From positions 1 to 11,635 of the forward strand of contig CALBXV010000337.1 in NCBI GenBank assembly GCA_937890045.1: DNA of 11,635 nucleotides. The letters run 5' to 3'. This DNA is from an uncultured archaeon (GTDB lineage Archaea; Thermoproteota; Nitrososphaeria; Nitrososphaerales; CALBXV01). Shown here in pieces: positions 1 to 4,737 of the stretch (its first letter is position 1; every line of letters begins with the position of its first letter). Both the position numbers and the translations under genes were made by a program. Under the pieces are notes generated by a model. The model ran no database searches. It was not told where the DNA came from and saw only the letters and a list, made by a program, of their open reading frames with translations.

Positions 1-52
1 AAATATCTCTTTCTGAGATAATATACTTATTATTTGGTAATTCTATTTTCAT
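1..52 (-). CDS. Unknown protein, N-terminus only (runs off window)
   Basis: An ATG at 52-50 opens a frame that stays open to the window edge and gives 17 residues beginning MKIELPNNKY. It starts 3 nt after the stop of the HIT-like gene, the same spacing style as its neighbours, so it is probably the next gene of the operon. No family can be recognised from this fragment and no strong ribosome site is visible. Confidence 0.5.
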   Translation of the reverse strand, partial: MKIELPNNKYIISERDI

Positions 53-55
53 TTT

Positions 56-334
56 CTATTTAGGTCTCGCGTGAAAATGTAAATGGTCAAATATTTTTCG
101 TTGATTCTTATCTATATAGAAATCTTTTCCATTCCAACTCTCATAAAACATACAGGCTGTTTGGTACAACATAGATTCCATAATATATTCGTCTGGTTCA
201 GGTATCTCCATAGTGTGTTCTTTCCATACTACCATAGGAACATGACAATCTATACAATCGAGTATTATAAAATGATCACATTCCATATAGACATTTGTTT
301 TTATTTTTAATTTACAAAGGTCACAATCTTTCAT
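56..334 (-). CDS. HIT-like (histidine triad) small protein
   Basis: This 92-residue protein ends in a histidine triad, H84-L-H86-F-H88-A-R90, matching the HxHxHxx signature of HIT nucleotide hydrolases/transferases, where the middle His is the nucleophile. It also has an N-terminal C4-x-x-C7 pair, as many HIT proteins do, and a VVWKEH segment (H40) like the conserved central strand before an invariant His. HIT enzymes cleave nucleoside phosphoramidates, dinucleoside polyphosphates or adenylylated intermediates. The protein is shorter than the usual 110-150 residues and the triad lies at the very C-terminus. It overlaps the nucleotidyltransferase gene by 14 nt, so a role in nucleotidyl chemistry with that enzyme is plausible but is an inference. 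Confidence 0.6.
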   Translation of the reverse strand: MKDCDLCKLKIKTNVYMECDHFIILDCIDCHVPMVVWKEHTMEIPEPDEYIMESMLYQTACMFYESWNGKDFYIDKNQRKIFDHLHFHARPK

Positions 335-662
335 TTCGTAACTCTCTGCCCTTTATCTTCGCTATATCTTTGGGTGGCTTATGTTCAATAATATCATACC
401 CAACGTCTCTACCATAATTTACGGACTCTATATCTGGTATAATCATTACCTTAACCATTTTTAATCTAATAAATTCTTTTAAAAGAGGTTCTTCATGTAA
501 ATTATCATAAACTTCTTCACAAGTATATGGATTAAGTTTATCAGGCATAACATCTCTAATACAGATTAAAACAGGATTACCATTTTTTAATCTTTGGTCA
601 ATCAACCATTGATGTCCGGCATGCCATTTTTGCCATCTGCCGATAAACATCGAGTATTTCAT
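321..662 (-). CDS. HxGH-family nucleotidyltransferase (cytidylyl/adenylyltransferase-like)
   Basis: The 113-residue protein begins with a first strand and nucleotide-binding motif, GRWQKWHAGH (H14, H17), the HxGH signature of the nucleotidyltransferase superfamily (NMN adenylyltransferase, glycerol-3-phosphate cytidylyltransferase and relatives). Near the C-terminus YGRDVGY (83-89) and IKGRELR (103-109) occupy the place of the second ATP-binding motif (ISxTxxR). It joins a nucleotide to a small phosphorylated substrate, but the substrate cannot be read from sequence. The start is fixed because the GRWQ strand must be included, and an AGAGGA ribosome site lies 8 nt upstream of the ATG, inside the end of the APS-kinase-like gene. 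The 65-nt overlap with that gene is unusually long for this window. Confidence 0.75.
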   Translation of the reverse strand: MKYSMFIGRWQKWHAGHQWLIDQRLKNGNPVLICIRDVMPDKLNPYTCEEVYDNLHEEPLLKEFIRLKMVKVMIIPDIESVNYGRDVGYDIIEHKPPKDIAKIKGRELRNERL

Positions 663-1065
663 CTACACATTCCTCTATTGGTTTGTCTGTATCTATATCT
701 ACAAAGTTATGTAGTGGTGGTTCGTAATTCTCTACAAAATAATCTTCCTTACCTCGTATCTCCGTTGTATGAAGATAAAACTCCCCTATATTTCTTTCCA
801 TTTTTAATTCTTCTCGTAAATCTCTATATGGTGAAACTAAAGATACTATAACTATAAAACCTTTATTTTCCATAAATCTTGCTAAATTCATTGCAAGATT
901 AATGTTTTCTCTACGACCTTTTTCTGAATAATCTTTATTATCAATAATATCTCGTAAATCATCACCATCAATGTGCATAACATTATCGTGATCAAACTTC
1001 TTAATTAATTCTTTAGATAGTGTGGTCTTCCCTGAACCAGGTTGACCTGTGAACCATAATATCAT
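598..1065 (-). CDS. APS-kinase-like P-loop kinase
   Basis: The 155-residue protein has a Walker A motif GQPGSGKT (7-14), then DGDDLR (33-38), GRRENI (50-55), VSPYR (77-81) and a C-terminal YEPP...DIDTD segment (114-126). These are the ordered landmarks of adenylylsulfate kinases, which phosphorylate APS to PAPS with ATP. It is shorter than cellular enzymes (about 200 residues), and the region after strand FYLHTT is compressed, losing most of the usual RDPKGLY-type substrate loop, so APS may not be its substrate. The adjoining HxGH nucleotidyltransferase makes a kinase plus nucleotidyltransferase pair that could activate sulfate or a sugar/alcohol phosphate. It begins 19 nt after tRNA-Ala. Confidence 0.75.
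   Translation of the reverse strand: MILWFTGQPGSGKTTLSKELIKKFDHDNVMHIDGDDLRDIIDNKDYSEKGRRENINLAMNLARFMENKGFIVIVSLVSPYRDLREELKMERNIGEFYLHTTEIRGKEDYFVENYEPPLHNFVDIDTDKPIEECVDEILDVYRQMAKMACRTSMVD
672..677 (-). promoter_or_regulatory. Ribosome binding site of the nucleotidyltransferase gene
   Basis: AGAGGA ends 9 nt before the ATG at 662, inside the preceding coding region. It supports independent initiation of the overlapping nucleotidyltransferase and argues against a frameshift fusion with the kinase. Confidence 0.6.
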
Positions 1066-1084
1066 TATTTATTTTCCATAATAG

Positions 1085-1160
1085 TGGAGCTCCGGGGATT
1101 TGAACCCCGCTGATATCCTCCGTGCAAGGGAGGCGAACACCCCAAGCATTCCCGAGCCCC
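1085..1160 (-). tRNA. tRNA-Ala (anticodon UGC), structurally unusual
   Basis: The acceptor stem GGGGCTC/GAGCTCC includes the G3:U70 wobble pair that identifies alanine tRNAs, with A73. The anticodon stem CCTCC/GGAGG holds loop CTTGCAC (anticodon TGC), and the T-arm CGGGG/CCCCG holds TTCAAAT. CCA is not encoded. Several things are odd. Positions 8 and 14, nearly always U and A, are both G. The D-stem is an unusual GAAT/GTTC rather than GCTC/GAGC. The variable loop counts 7 nt (ATATCAG) rather than 4-5. The 3' half resembles ordinary tRNA-Ala while the 5' half does not, and a normal tRNA-Ala 5' end lies orphaned on the other side of the HNH gene. Confidence 0.85.
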
Positions 1161-1170
1161 ATACTTCGTG

Positions 1171-1722
1171 TCAACAGACACAAGCTTTTATTTGTTTATT
1201 AATATCATCTTTATATTCATTCATTCTTGTTAGTTGATGGTGGTTCTGACATAATGGAACTAAATTTTTCACATTATCATTATTATGATCATTGTCAATA
1301 TGATGCACATCAACTGATTTATCCCAACCACATATTATACACTTTGGTTCATATTTCCCAAAACATATTTCTCTATATTCTTTTTCTTTATTCGGATTAA
1401 AATTTGGATGTATTCCATTATTTTCATTTGTCATTCTTTTATAACCAGTCTTACCAACTCTGTTATTATATTTTGCTGAACAACTACTATTACAAAACTT
1501 TAACTCTTTTCTAATATGACAACCACACTCTTTACATTCAGTATAATTAGTTGGATTAAACATACAACCTAACTCGTGCTTCTTTATAGTTCCCAGTTGA
1601 AACTTCTCATTACAATGACTACACTTCGTATATTGTTTATCTCTATTATGTTCCCACTTGTAATGATTACCAAGCTTCGACACACTATCTGTCTCAAAAT
1701 CACATTTCTTACATTTATACAT
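1171..1722 (-). CDS. Free-standing HNH endonuclease with N-terminal zinc fingers
   Basis: This 183-residue protein is built as a homing-type nuclease. It starts with a C2H2 finger (C4, C7, H20, H25), a second CxxC unit (C34, C37, H49, C53) and a third Cys cluster (C63, C66, C77, C81). A C-terminal HNH nuclease domain follows, with structural CxxC (C128, C131), catalytic HH (140-141), the central Asn of VKNL (153) and C158/H161. The fingers would bind DNA and the HNH module would cut it. GGAG lies 7 nt before the ATG. The gene sits between a 24-nt tRNA-Ala 5' fragment and an aberrant tRNA-Ala, which points to insertion into a tRNA gene array. No intron core or intein motifs are seen, so it is treated as free-standing. 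Confidence 0.85.
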   Translation of the reverse strand: MYKCKKCDFETDSVSKLGNHYKWEHNRDKQYTKCSHCNEKFQLGTIKKHELGCMFNPTNYTECKECGCHIRKELKFCNSSCSAKYNNRVGKTGYKRMTNENNGIHPNFNPNKEKEYREICFGKYEPKCIICGWDKSVDVHHIDNDHNNDNVKNLVPLCQNHHQLTRMNEYKDDINKQIKACVC

Positions 1723-1784
1723 TTTCGTTCTCCATTATCTATATATAAATATAAGGAACATCAAGTTTTCGTTCAAGTATATTT

Positions 1785-1808
1785 TCTCCCAACTGAGCTA
1801 CAGCCCCC
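1785..1808 (-). pseudogene. Orphan 5' fragment of a tRNA-Ala gene
   Basis: This stretch reads like the first third of a standard tRNA-Ala: an acceptor strand GGGGCTG, U8-A9, a D-stem GCTC and a D-loop AGTTGGGA. After GGGAGA the similarity stops and AT-rich sequence leads into the HNH gene. It starts 1 nt after tRNA-Thr, as expected if tRNA-Thr and tRNA-Ala were once adjacent. No matching anticodon, T-arm or 3' acceptor follows, so it cannot be a tRNA by itself. Confidence 0.7.
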
Positions 1809-1809
1809 G

Positions 1810-1882
1810 AGCCAGAGATTGGACTCGAACCAACGACCGGCTGATTACAAATCAGCTGCTCTACCAACTGAGCTACTCTGGC
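1810..1882 (-). tRNA. tRNA-Thr (anticodon UGU)
   Basis: A clean cloverleaf: acceptor GCCAGAG/CTCTGGC with U73, D-stem GCTC/GAGC, anticodon stem GCTGA/TCAGC with loop TTTGTAA (anticodon TGT), and T-arm GTTGG/CCAAT with TTCGAGT. CCA is not encoded. It begins 4 nt after the stop of the small ORF upstream. Confidence 0.95.
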
Positions 1883-1886
1883 ATAA

Positions 1887-2117
1887 TTATTCTTCATCTT
1901 CTATCCATATATTTATCTTATATCTTTCTGACCATTCTGAATGTCCTTCTTTCACTTTATATTGTTGTATATAAAAATCTAATTCATCCGCCGAAGGAAC
2001 TTTAATTAAATGGAAAGTAGTATTTACTTCTTCACCACTCTCAATTCTCTTTTTTAAATATTCTCCTAACGTTTCTTTTCTTTTAAATTTACGTTGTTCA
2101 TATGTTTTATCTTTCAT
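1887..2117 (-). CDS. Unknown 76-residue charged protein between tRNA genes
   Basis: A small hydrophilic protein with a Lys/Arg/Glu-rich N-terminal half and an acidic end (EDEE). No domain is recognised. Its ATG lies only 7 nt after the 3' end of tRNA-Gly and its stop 4 nt before tRNA-Thr, so processing of the two tRNAs would free an mRNA with almost no leader. No ribosome site is seen between tRNA-Gly and the start codon. Confidence 0.65.
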   Translation of the reverse strand: MKDKTYEQRKFKRKETLGEYLKKRIESGEEVNTTFHLIKVPSADELDFYIQQYKVKEGHSEWSERYKINIWIEDEE

Positions 2118-2124
2118 AACAATG

Positions 2125-2195
2125 AGCGGGTGGACGGAATCGAACCGACAGCATCAGCTTGGAAGGCTGAGGTATTACCACTATACGACACCCGC
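2125..2195 (-). tRNA. tRNA-Gly (anticodon UCC)
   Basis: Acceptor GCGGGTG/CACCCGC with U73, anticodon stem TCAGC/GCTGA with loop CTTCCAA (anticodon TCC), and a T-loop TTCGATT. The length is 71 nt and CCA is not encoded. It lies 5 nt downstream of the PIG-L stop codon. Confidence 0.95.
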
Positions 2196-2200
2196 AAAAA

Positions 2201-2701
2201 TTAATTCACCTTAGTTATTTTTTCGTACCAAGGACTGAACCATTCCAATACATCTCGTTGACTACTATACACTTTTAACAAATCTCTTTTCTTTAATAAT
2301 AAATCTTGTGGTAATCTATCACTACCTTTATCAAATCCCCATAATATATCTGGTCTTAAATGATTTAATATATCGTGTAATGCCCTATGTCTAGGGTGTC
2401 CATACTCACCTAGTTTATTATGTGTTACTATTTTTTTATAATCTCTTTCTCGTAATACTCTCAGTAATTCATAGATAAGTTTTTCTCTATGATAATCTTC
2501 TCCACCTTTATAACCTGTCCAATGTTCAAATTCTTTTATCCCTATAAATTTCATGGACGCTTTAAATTCTTTTCTTCTAATCTTATTATGATACTCATCT
2601 ATTACTACAACTTTATATTCTTTTGGATGTGTTAATAATTCAGCACCACCAAATAGTGCTTCGTCATCAGGGTGTGCTACTATCATTAACTTATCTATCA
2701 T
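2201..2701 (-). CDS. PIG-L/LmbE-family N-acetyl-sugar deacetylase
   Basis: The 166-residue protein opens with MIVAHPDDEALFGG. The HPDDE motif (H10, D12, D13, E14) is the metal-binding and catalytic signature of the PIG-L/LmbE family, zinc hydrolases that remove acetyl from GlcNAc-containing substrates. The third ligand region is GEYGHPRHRALH (98-109; H102, H105). It is shorter than typical members (200-250 residues) but carries all the visible motifs. Its ATG overlaps the preceding stop (TAATG), placing it in the same unit as NagB and SemiSWEET. Free GlcNAc or GlcNAc-phosphate would make chemical sense as substrate beside NagB, but a glycan, thiol conjugate or nucleotide sugar is equally allowed by sequence. 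Confidence 0.85.
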   Translation of the reverse strand: MIDKLMIVAHPDDEALFGGAELLTHPKEYKVVVIDEYHNKIRRKEFKASMKFIGIKEFEHWTGYKGGEDYHREKLIYELLRVLRERDYKKIVTHNKLGEYGHPRHRALHDILNHLRPDILWGFDKGSDRLPQDLLLKKRDLLKVYSSQRDVLEWFSPWYEKITKVN

Positions 2702-3030
2702 TACCTATTATGTTTTCCTTTAATATAAAGTTCTCCGTGTGTTTCACAAACCTTACTTACCATATCTAATGTTTCTCCACCAATACAATCTGGACACCAA
2801 CACATTTCAGTACCATATTCAGGATGGTTAAACTTAAATCTTTCCATACATTCATCGTGTGTTTCTTCTTCTACTAAACCCTTTTCTTGACCATATTTGT
2901 CAACACCCACGGCAACTATTCTTTGTCGTCTAATTGGCATCATATGGACATCTTCTAAGTGATCATAAAAATGATGTCCTGGATATGTTACTGCCGTACA
3001 TAATAAACATTTAGTTTTTGTTTTCGTCAT
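2701..3030 (-). CDS. Unknown Cys/His-rich (probable zinc-binding) protein
   Basis: The 109-residue protein begins with a CxxC pair followed by closely spaced His residues (GHHFYDHLEDVH), like a degenerate C2H2 finger, and has a second cluster CWCPDC in its C-terminal half. Zinc binding is likely; the function is not known. The ATG at 3030 is preferred over a TTG one codon earlier. It overlaps the end of the SemiSWEET gene by about 20 nt and its stop overlaps the PIG-L start, so it is translated with the sugar genes. Confidence 0.65.
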   Translation of the reverse strand: MTKTKTKCLLCTAVTYPGHHFYDHLEDVHMMPIRRQRIVAVGVDKYGQEKGLVEEETHDECMERFKFNHPEYGTEMCWCPDCIGGETLDMVSKVCETHGELYIKGKHNR

Positions 3031-3283
3031 CAAACTTTCTTTTCATTATAATTAAACTAGAAGTCATTACACAAGTAAGACTACTAGTAAGTATTACTGG
3101 TAACACATTTGATAACATTCCAAATGTAAACCACAATAATTGTGATATAAAAGTTAAAAGTAACCATTTCATAGATAAATCTTTAGAATGTTTTGTTGTA
3201 TATGTTTTCCAAACTTGTGGTATTAATGCAATAATACTTAAAGTTCCTGCCAATAATCCTATCATAGTTATATAATCGTTCAT
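3011..3283 (-). CDS. SemiSWEET/PQ-loop family sugar transporter
   Basis: This 90-residue protein has three hydrophobic helices (about 5-22, 40-58 and 62-80) and the PQ-loop signature IPQVWKT (P22, Q23) at the end of helix 1. A W-F-x-x-G segment in helix 2 (LLWFTFGML) is typical of bacterial SemiSWEETs, which dimerise into a six-helix sugar uniporter. Length and helix pattern match the family. It would sit in the host inner membrane and pass sugars down their gradient. Being between NagB and PIG-L argues for an amino-sugar or related hexose cargo, which is an inference. Its ATG overlaps the stop of a 25-codon reading frame (ATGA). Confidence 0.85.
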   Translation of the reverse strand: MNDYITMIGLLAGTLSIIALIPQVWKTYTTKHSKDLSMKWLLLTFISQLLWFTFGMLSNVLPVILTSSLTCVMTSSLIIMKRKFDDENKN

Positions 3284-3357
3284 TTATTATATTCTCTACA
3301 ACTAAAAAAATCTAATATAAATAAAACTATAGCTAAACCTAATAGATAGACAATCAT
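3280..3357 (-). CDS. Possible 25-residue single-TM peptide upstream of SemiSWEET
   Basis: An ATG at 3357 opens 25 codons ending in a TGA that overlaps the SemiSWEET start (ATGA), the junction type used across this window. The peptide begins with a hydrophobic helix (MIVYLLGLAIVLFILDFF) and ends in a short polar tail with one Cys. It fills the gap after NagB. No ribosome site is visible; translation could be coupled to NagB, which ends 8 nt before it. An in-frame GTG at 3372 would add five residues. Confidence 0.4.
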   Translation of the reverse strand: MIVYLLGLAIVLFILDFFSCREYNK

Positions 3358-3364
3358 TAACTTA

Positions 3365-4024
3365 TCAATCACAATAAAATACCTCTACGTTATTATGTTT
3401 CTGTAATATTGATGCAGGAACATCTTCAGTAATCTTACCATACATCGCTTGTTCTAAAATATCTTTTTTATGTTTTCCATTTGCCATCAACACTATCTTC
3501 TTTGAACTCATTATAGTTTTTAATCCCATAGTGATTGCTTGTTTGGGTACATCATCTATCGTTGGAAAAAATCTTGAATTGTCTTTAATAGTTTCTTCGG
3601 TTAAATCTACCATTCTTGTTTCTGATTCAAATGAAGAACCTGGTTCATTAAATGCTATATGTCCATTACCACCAATACCCAATAAACATAAATCTACATT
3701 CTCACCATACTTCATATCTGGCCATATTGCAATATCACCTGGGAAATAGATATTATCATCATTTATGTTGATGTGTTTAAATAGATTTTCTTCCATAAAA
3801 TATCTATAACTTTGTTCCTGAATTGTATTATCAACATATTCATCTAAATTATATGTAGTTGCAGTACTCCAACCTAATTGTCTACTAATAAGTTCTCTAT
3901 ATAAACTAATTGGTGTTGATCCAGTAGGTAATACTAATTTGGGTTCTGGTAATGTTAATGTGTGTTCAACAATATCTGCTACACAATATCCCATTTCCCA
4001 ATAATTTTTTACTGTTTTTATCAC
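3365..4024 (-). CDS. nagB: Glucosamine-6-phosphate deaminase
   Basis: Taking GTG at 4024 as start gives 219 residues aligning with NagB enzymes, which convert glucosamine-6-phosphate to fructose-6-phosphate and ammonia. Visible landmarks are the phosphate loop LPTGSTP (32-38), YNLDEYVD (58-65, catalytic Asp61), GIGGNGHIAFNEPGSS (116-131, catalytic H122 and E127) and MGLKTI (166-171). Asn120, where the E. coli enzyme has Asp, also occurs in Bacillus-type NagB, so activity is likely kept. It is about 20 residues shorter than B. subtilis NagB, mainly through loss of a helix before the GIG motif. An open frame continues upstream through tRNA-Glu, but those 37 codons are not NagB-like. The likely ribosome site AGGGG is the tRNA-Glu acceptor strand. 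Confidence 0.9.
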   Translation of the reverse strand: MIKTVKNYWEMGYCVADIVEHTLTLPEPKLVLPTGSTPISLYRELISRQLGWSTATTYNLDEYVDNTIQEQSYRYFMEENLFKHININDDNIYFPGDIAIWPDMKYGENVDLCLLGIGGNGHIAFNEPGSSFESETRMVDLTEETIKDNSRFFPTIDDVPKQAITMGLKTIMSSKKIVLMANGKHKKDILEQAMYGKITEDVPASILQKHNNVEVFYCD

Positions 4025-4028
4025 AATG

Positions 4029-4100
4029 TAGCCCCTAGCAGAATCGAACTGCTGTTGCCAGGATGAAAACCTGGAGTCCTGACCACTAGACGAAGGGGCC
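4029..4100 (-). tRNA. tRNA-Glu (anticodon UUC)
   Basis: Acceptor GGCCCCT/AGGGGCT, with a G:U first pair and A73, D-arm TCGTCTAGTGGTCAGGA as in bacterial tRNA-Glu, anticodon stem CCAGG/CCTGG with loop TTTTCAT (anticodon TTC), and T-arm AGCAG/CTGCT with TTCGATT. CCA is not encoded. It lies 8 nt after a terminator-like hairpin and 4 nt before the nagB start. Confidence 0.95.
4032..4036 (-). promoter_or_regulatory. Putative nagB ribosome binding site inside tRNA-Glu
   Basis: AGGGG lies 7 nt before the GTG start of nagB and is also the 3' acceptor strand of tRNA-Glu. When the tRNA folds, or is cut from the transcript, this site is lost. Confidence 0.45.
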
Positions 4101-4145
4101 AAATAAAAGGGGGGCGGGTAGAAAGGAGGAAACACCCTGCCCCCC
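4101..4145 (-). terminator. GC-rich intrinsic-terminator-like hairpin with anti-SD loop
   Basis: On the minus strand six G, then C, pair with G, then six C, and after a one-base bulge AGGGT-type pairs extend the stem to 11 bp; a TTTTATTT tract follows. This is the textbook form of a rho-independent terminator and stands out in an AT-rich region. It follows the HAD phosphatase stop by about 25 nt. The 14-nt loop GTTTCCTCCTTTCT contains CCTCCTT, identical to the 3' end of 16S rRNA. Since tRNA-Glu follows directly with no visible promoter, termination may be partial, or the hairpin may protect or process RNA ends. Confidence 0.7.
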
Positions 4146-4146
4146 A

Positions 4147-4164
4147 GCGTACCATTTTGTACGC
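4147..4164. repeat. Perfect inverted repeat (6-bp stem, 6-nt loop)
   Basis: GCGTAC and GTACGC flank a CATTTT loop, giving a stable small hairpin between the HAD phosphatase stop codon and the larger terminator-like hairpin. The two would form a tandem hairpin 3' end. No T-tract follows this one. Confidence 0.6.
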
Positions 4165-4168
4165 AAAT

Positions 4169-4486
4169 CTAATCATTCAAATAACTTTCTAATTTTTCAA
4201 TATCTTTAACATTAATATTTTTATCATCTATAAATAAGTCATATAATGGTTTTCCCATTCGTAATTCATGGTATTTACATCCCCATTCTACTAATTGGTT
4301 TATAGTAAGATGGAACCAATCTGCTCCAGTGCCTGTTCCTCTTGCAGTCCAATATACTATCCTATGTCCTTTTTCATGTAAGGCATTTACTATATCAATA
4401 TTCTTCTGAATAGGTTTTGATGATGTATAATCTCTATCACTATTTGTTATACAAATTGTTTCGTCTATATCTACATATATAATCAT
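4169..4486 (-). CDS. HAD-superfamily phosphatase (small, capless)
   Basis: With the ATG at 4486, which overlaps the preceding stop (ATGA), the protein is 105 residues. It carries all HAD motifs: nucleophile DIDET (D6, D8), YWTARG (T48), Lys79 in MGKPLYD and the acidic pair D87-D88. HAD enzymes of this size without a cap are mostly phosphatases acting on sugar phosphates, nucleotides or DNA ends, or are part of capsule and LPS pathways; the substrate is not evident. A longer reading from 4507 adds seven residues before the first strand and is less likely. It is the last gene before the terminator-like hairpin. Confidence 0.75.
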   Translation of the reverse strand: MIIYVDIDETICITNSDRDYTSSKPIQKNIDIVNALHEKGHRIVYWTARGTGTGADWFHLTINQLVEWGCKYHELRMGKPLYDLFIDDKNINVKDIEKLESYLND

Positions 4487-4737
4487 GATTTTAATTTCTG
4501 TTTCCAAATTGGATCTTTATTTTTTTTAATTGTTACCTTATAATGATCTAATGCTCCACAACATGGTCTCCATATAGGTTTAATAGTTTGATGGCTATGA
4601 GCAGTTCTCTCACAATACTCTTTTGCTAATTTTTTATCTTTATCTTTATACATCCCACCACTTCCTCTTAGAGTAGGATATTCCCCACATACTTTACATC
4701 TCTTTGGCATTTTAACATTCTCTAATTTCCACGTCAT
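4483..4737 (-). CDS. Unknown protein with zinc-ribbon-like cysteines
   Basis: The ATG at 4737 overlaps the stop of the upstream methyltransferase (ATGA) and is preferred to a TTG four codons earlier. The 84-residue, very basic protein has a CKVCG knuckle, further Cys/His residues in its middle (EYCERTAHSH) and a CCG pair, enough for one or two zinc sites. No named family is recognised. It sits between a DNA methyltransferase and a HAD phosphatase, coupled to both. Confidence 0.6.
   Translation of the reverse strand: MTWKLENVKMPKRCKVCGEYPTLRGSGGMYKDKDKKLAKEYCERTAHSHQTIKPIWRPCCGALDHYKVTIKKNKDPIWKQKLKS

Noticed and set aside
83..310. Plus-strand open frame opposite the HIT-like gene, and similar plus-strand frames elsewhere (for example 594-851, 1576-1974, 3018-3275, 8226-8483).
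   Set aside because: Each is the mirror of a well-supported minus-strand gene or crosses tRNA genes, lacks a ribosome site and has a biased composition.
598..662. Programmed frameshift fusing the APS-kinase-like protein to the nucleotidyltransferase.
   Set aside because: The A-run that could slip lies after the GRWQ strand, so a fusion would lose part of the nucleotide-binding motif, and an independent ribosome site is present.
1168..1181. GTGTC-TGTT-GACAC hairpin over the HNH stop codon as a terminator.
   Set aside because: The stem is only 5 bp and no T-tract follows; at most an RNA-processing feature.
4025..4135. A 37-codon upstream extension of nagB beginning with a GTG inside the hairpin loop.
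   Set aside because: It is a translation of the terminator stem and tRNA-Glu, gives a Pro/Phe/Ser-rich sequence unlike any NagB, and leaves the conserved part unchanged when removed.
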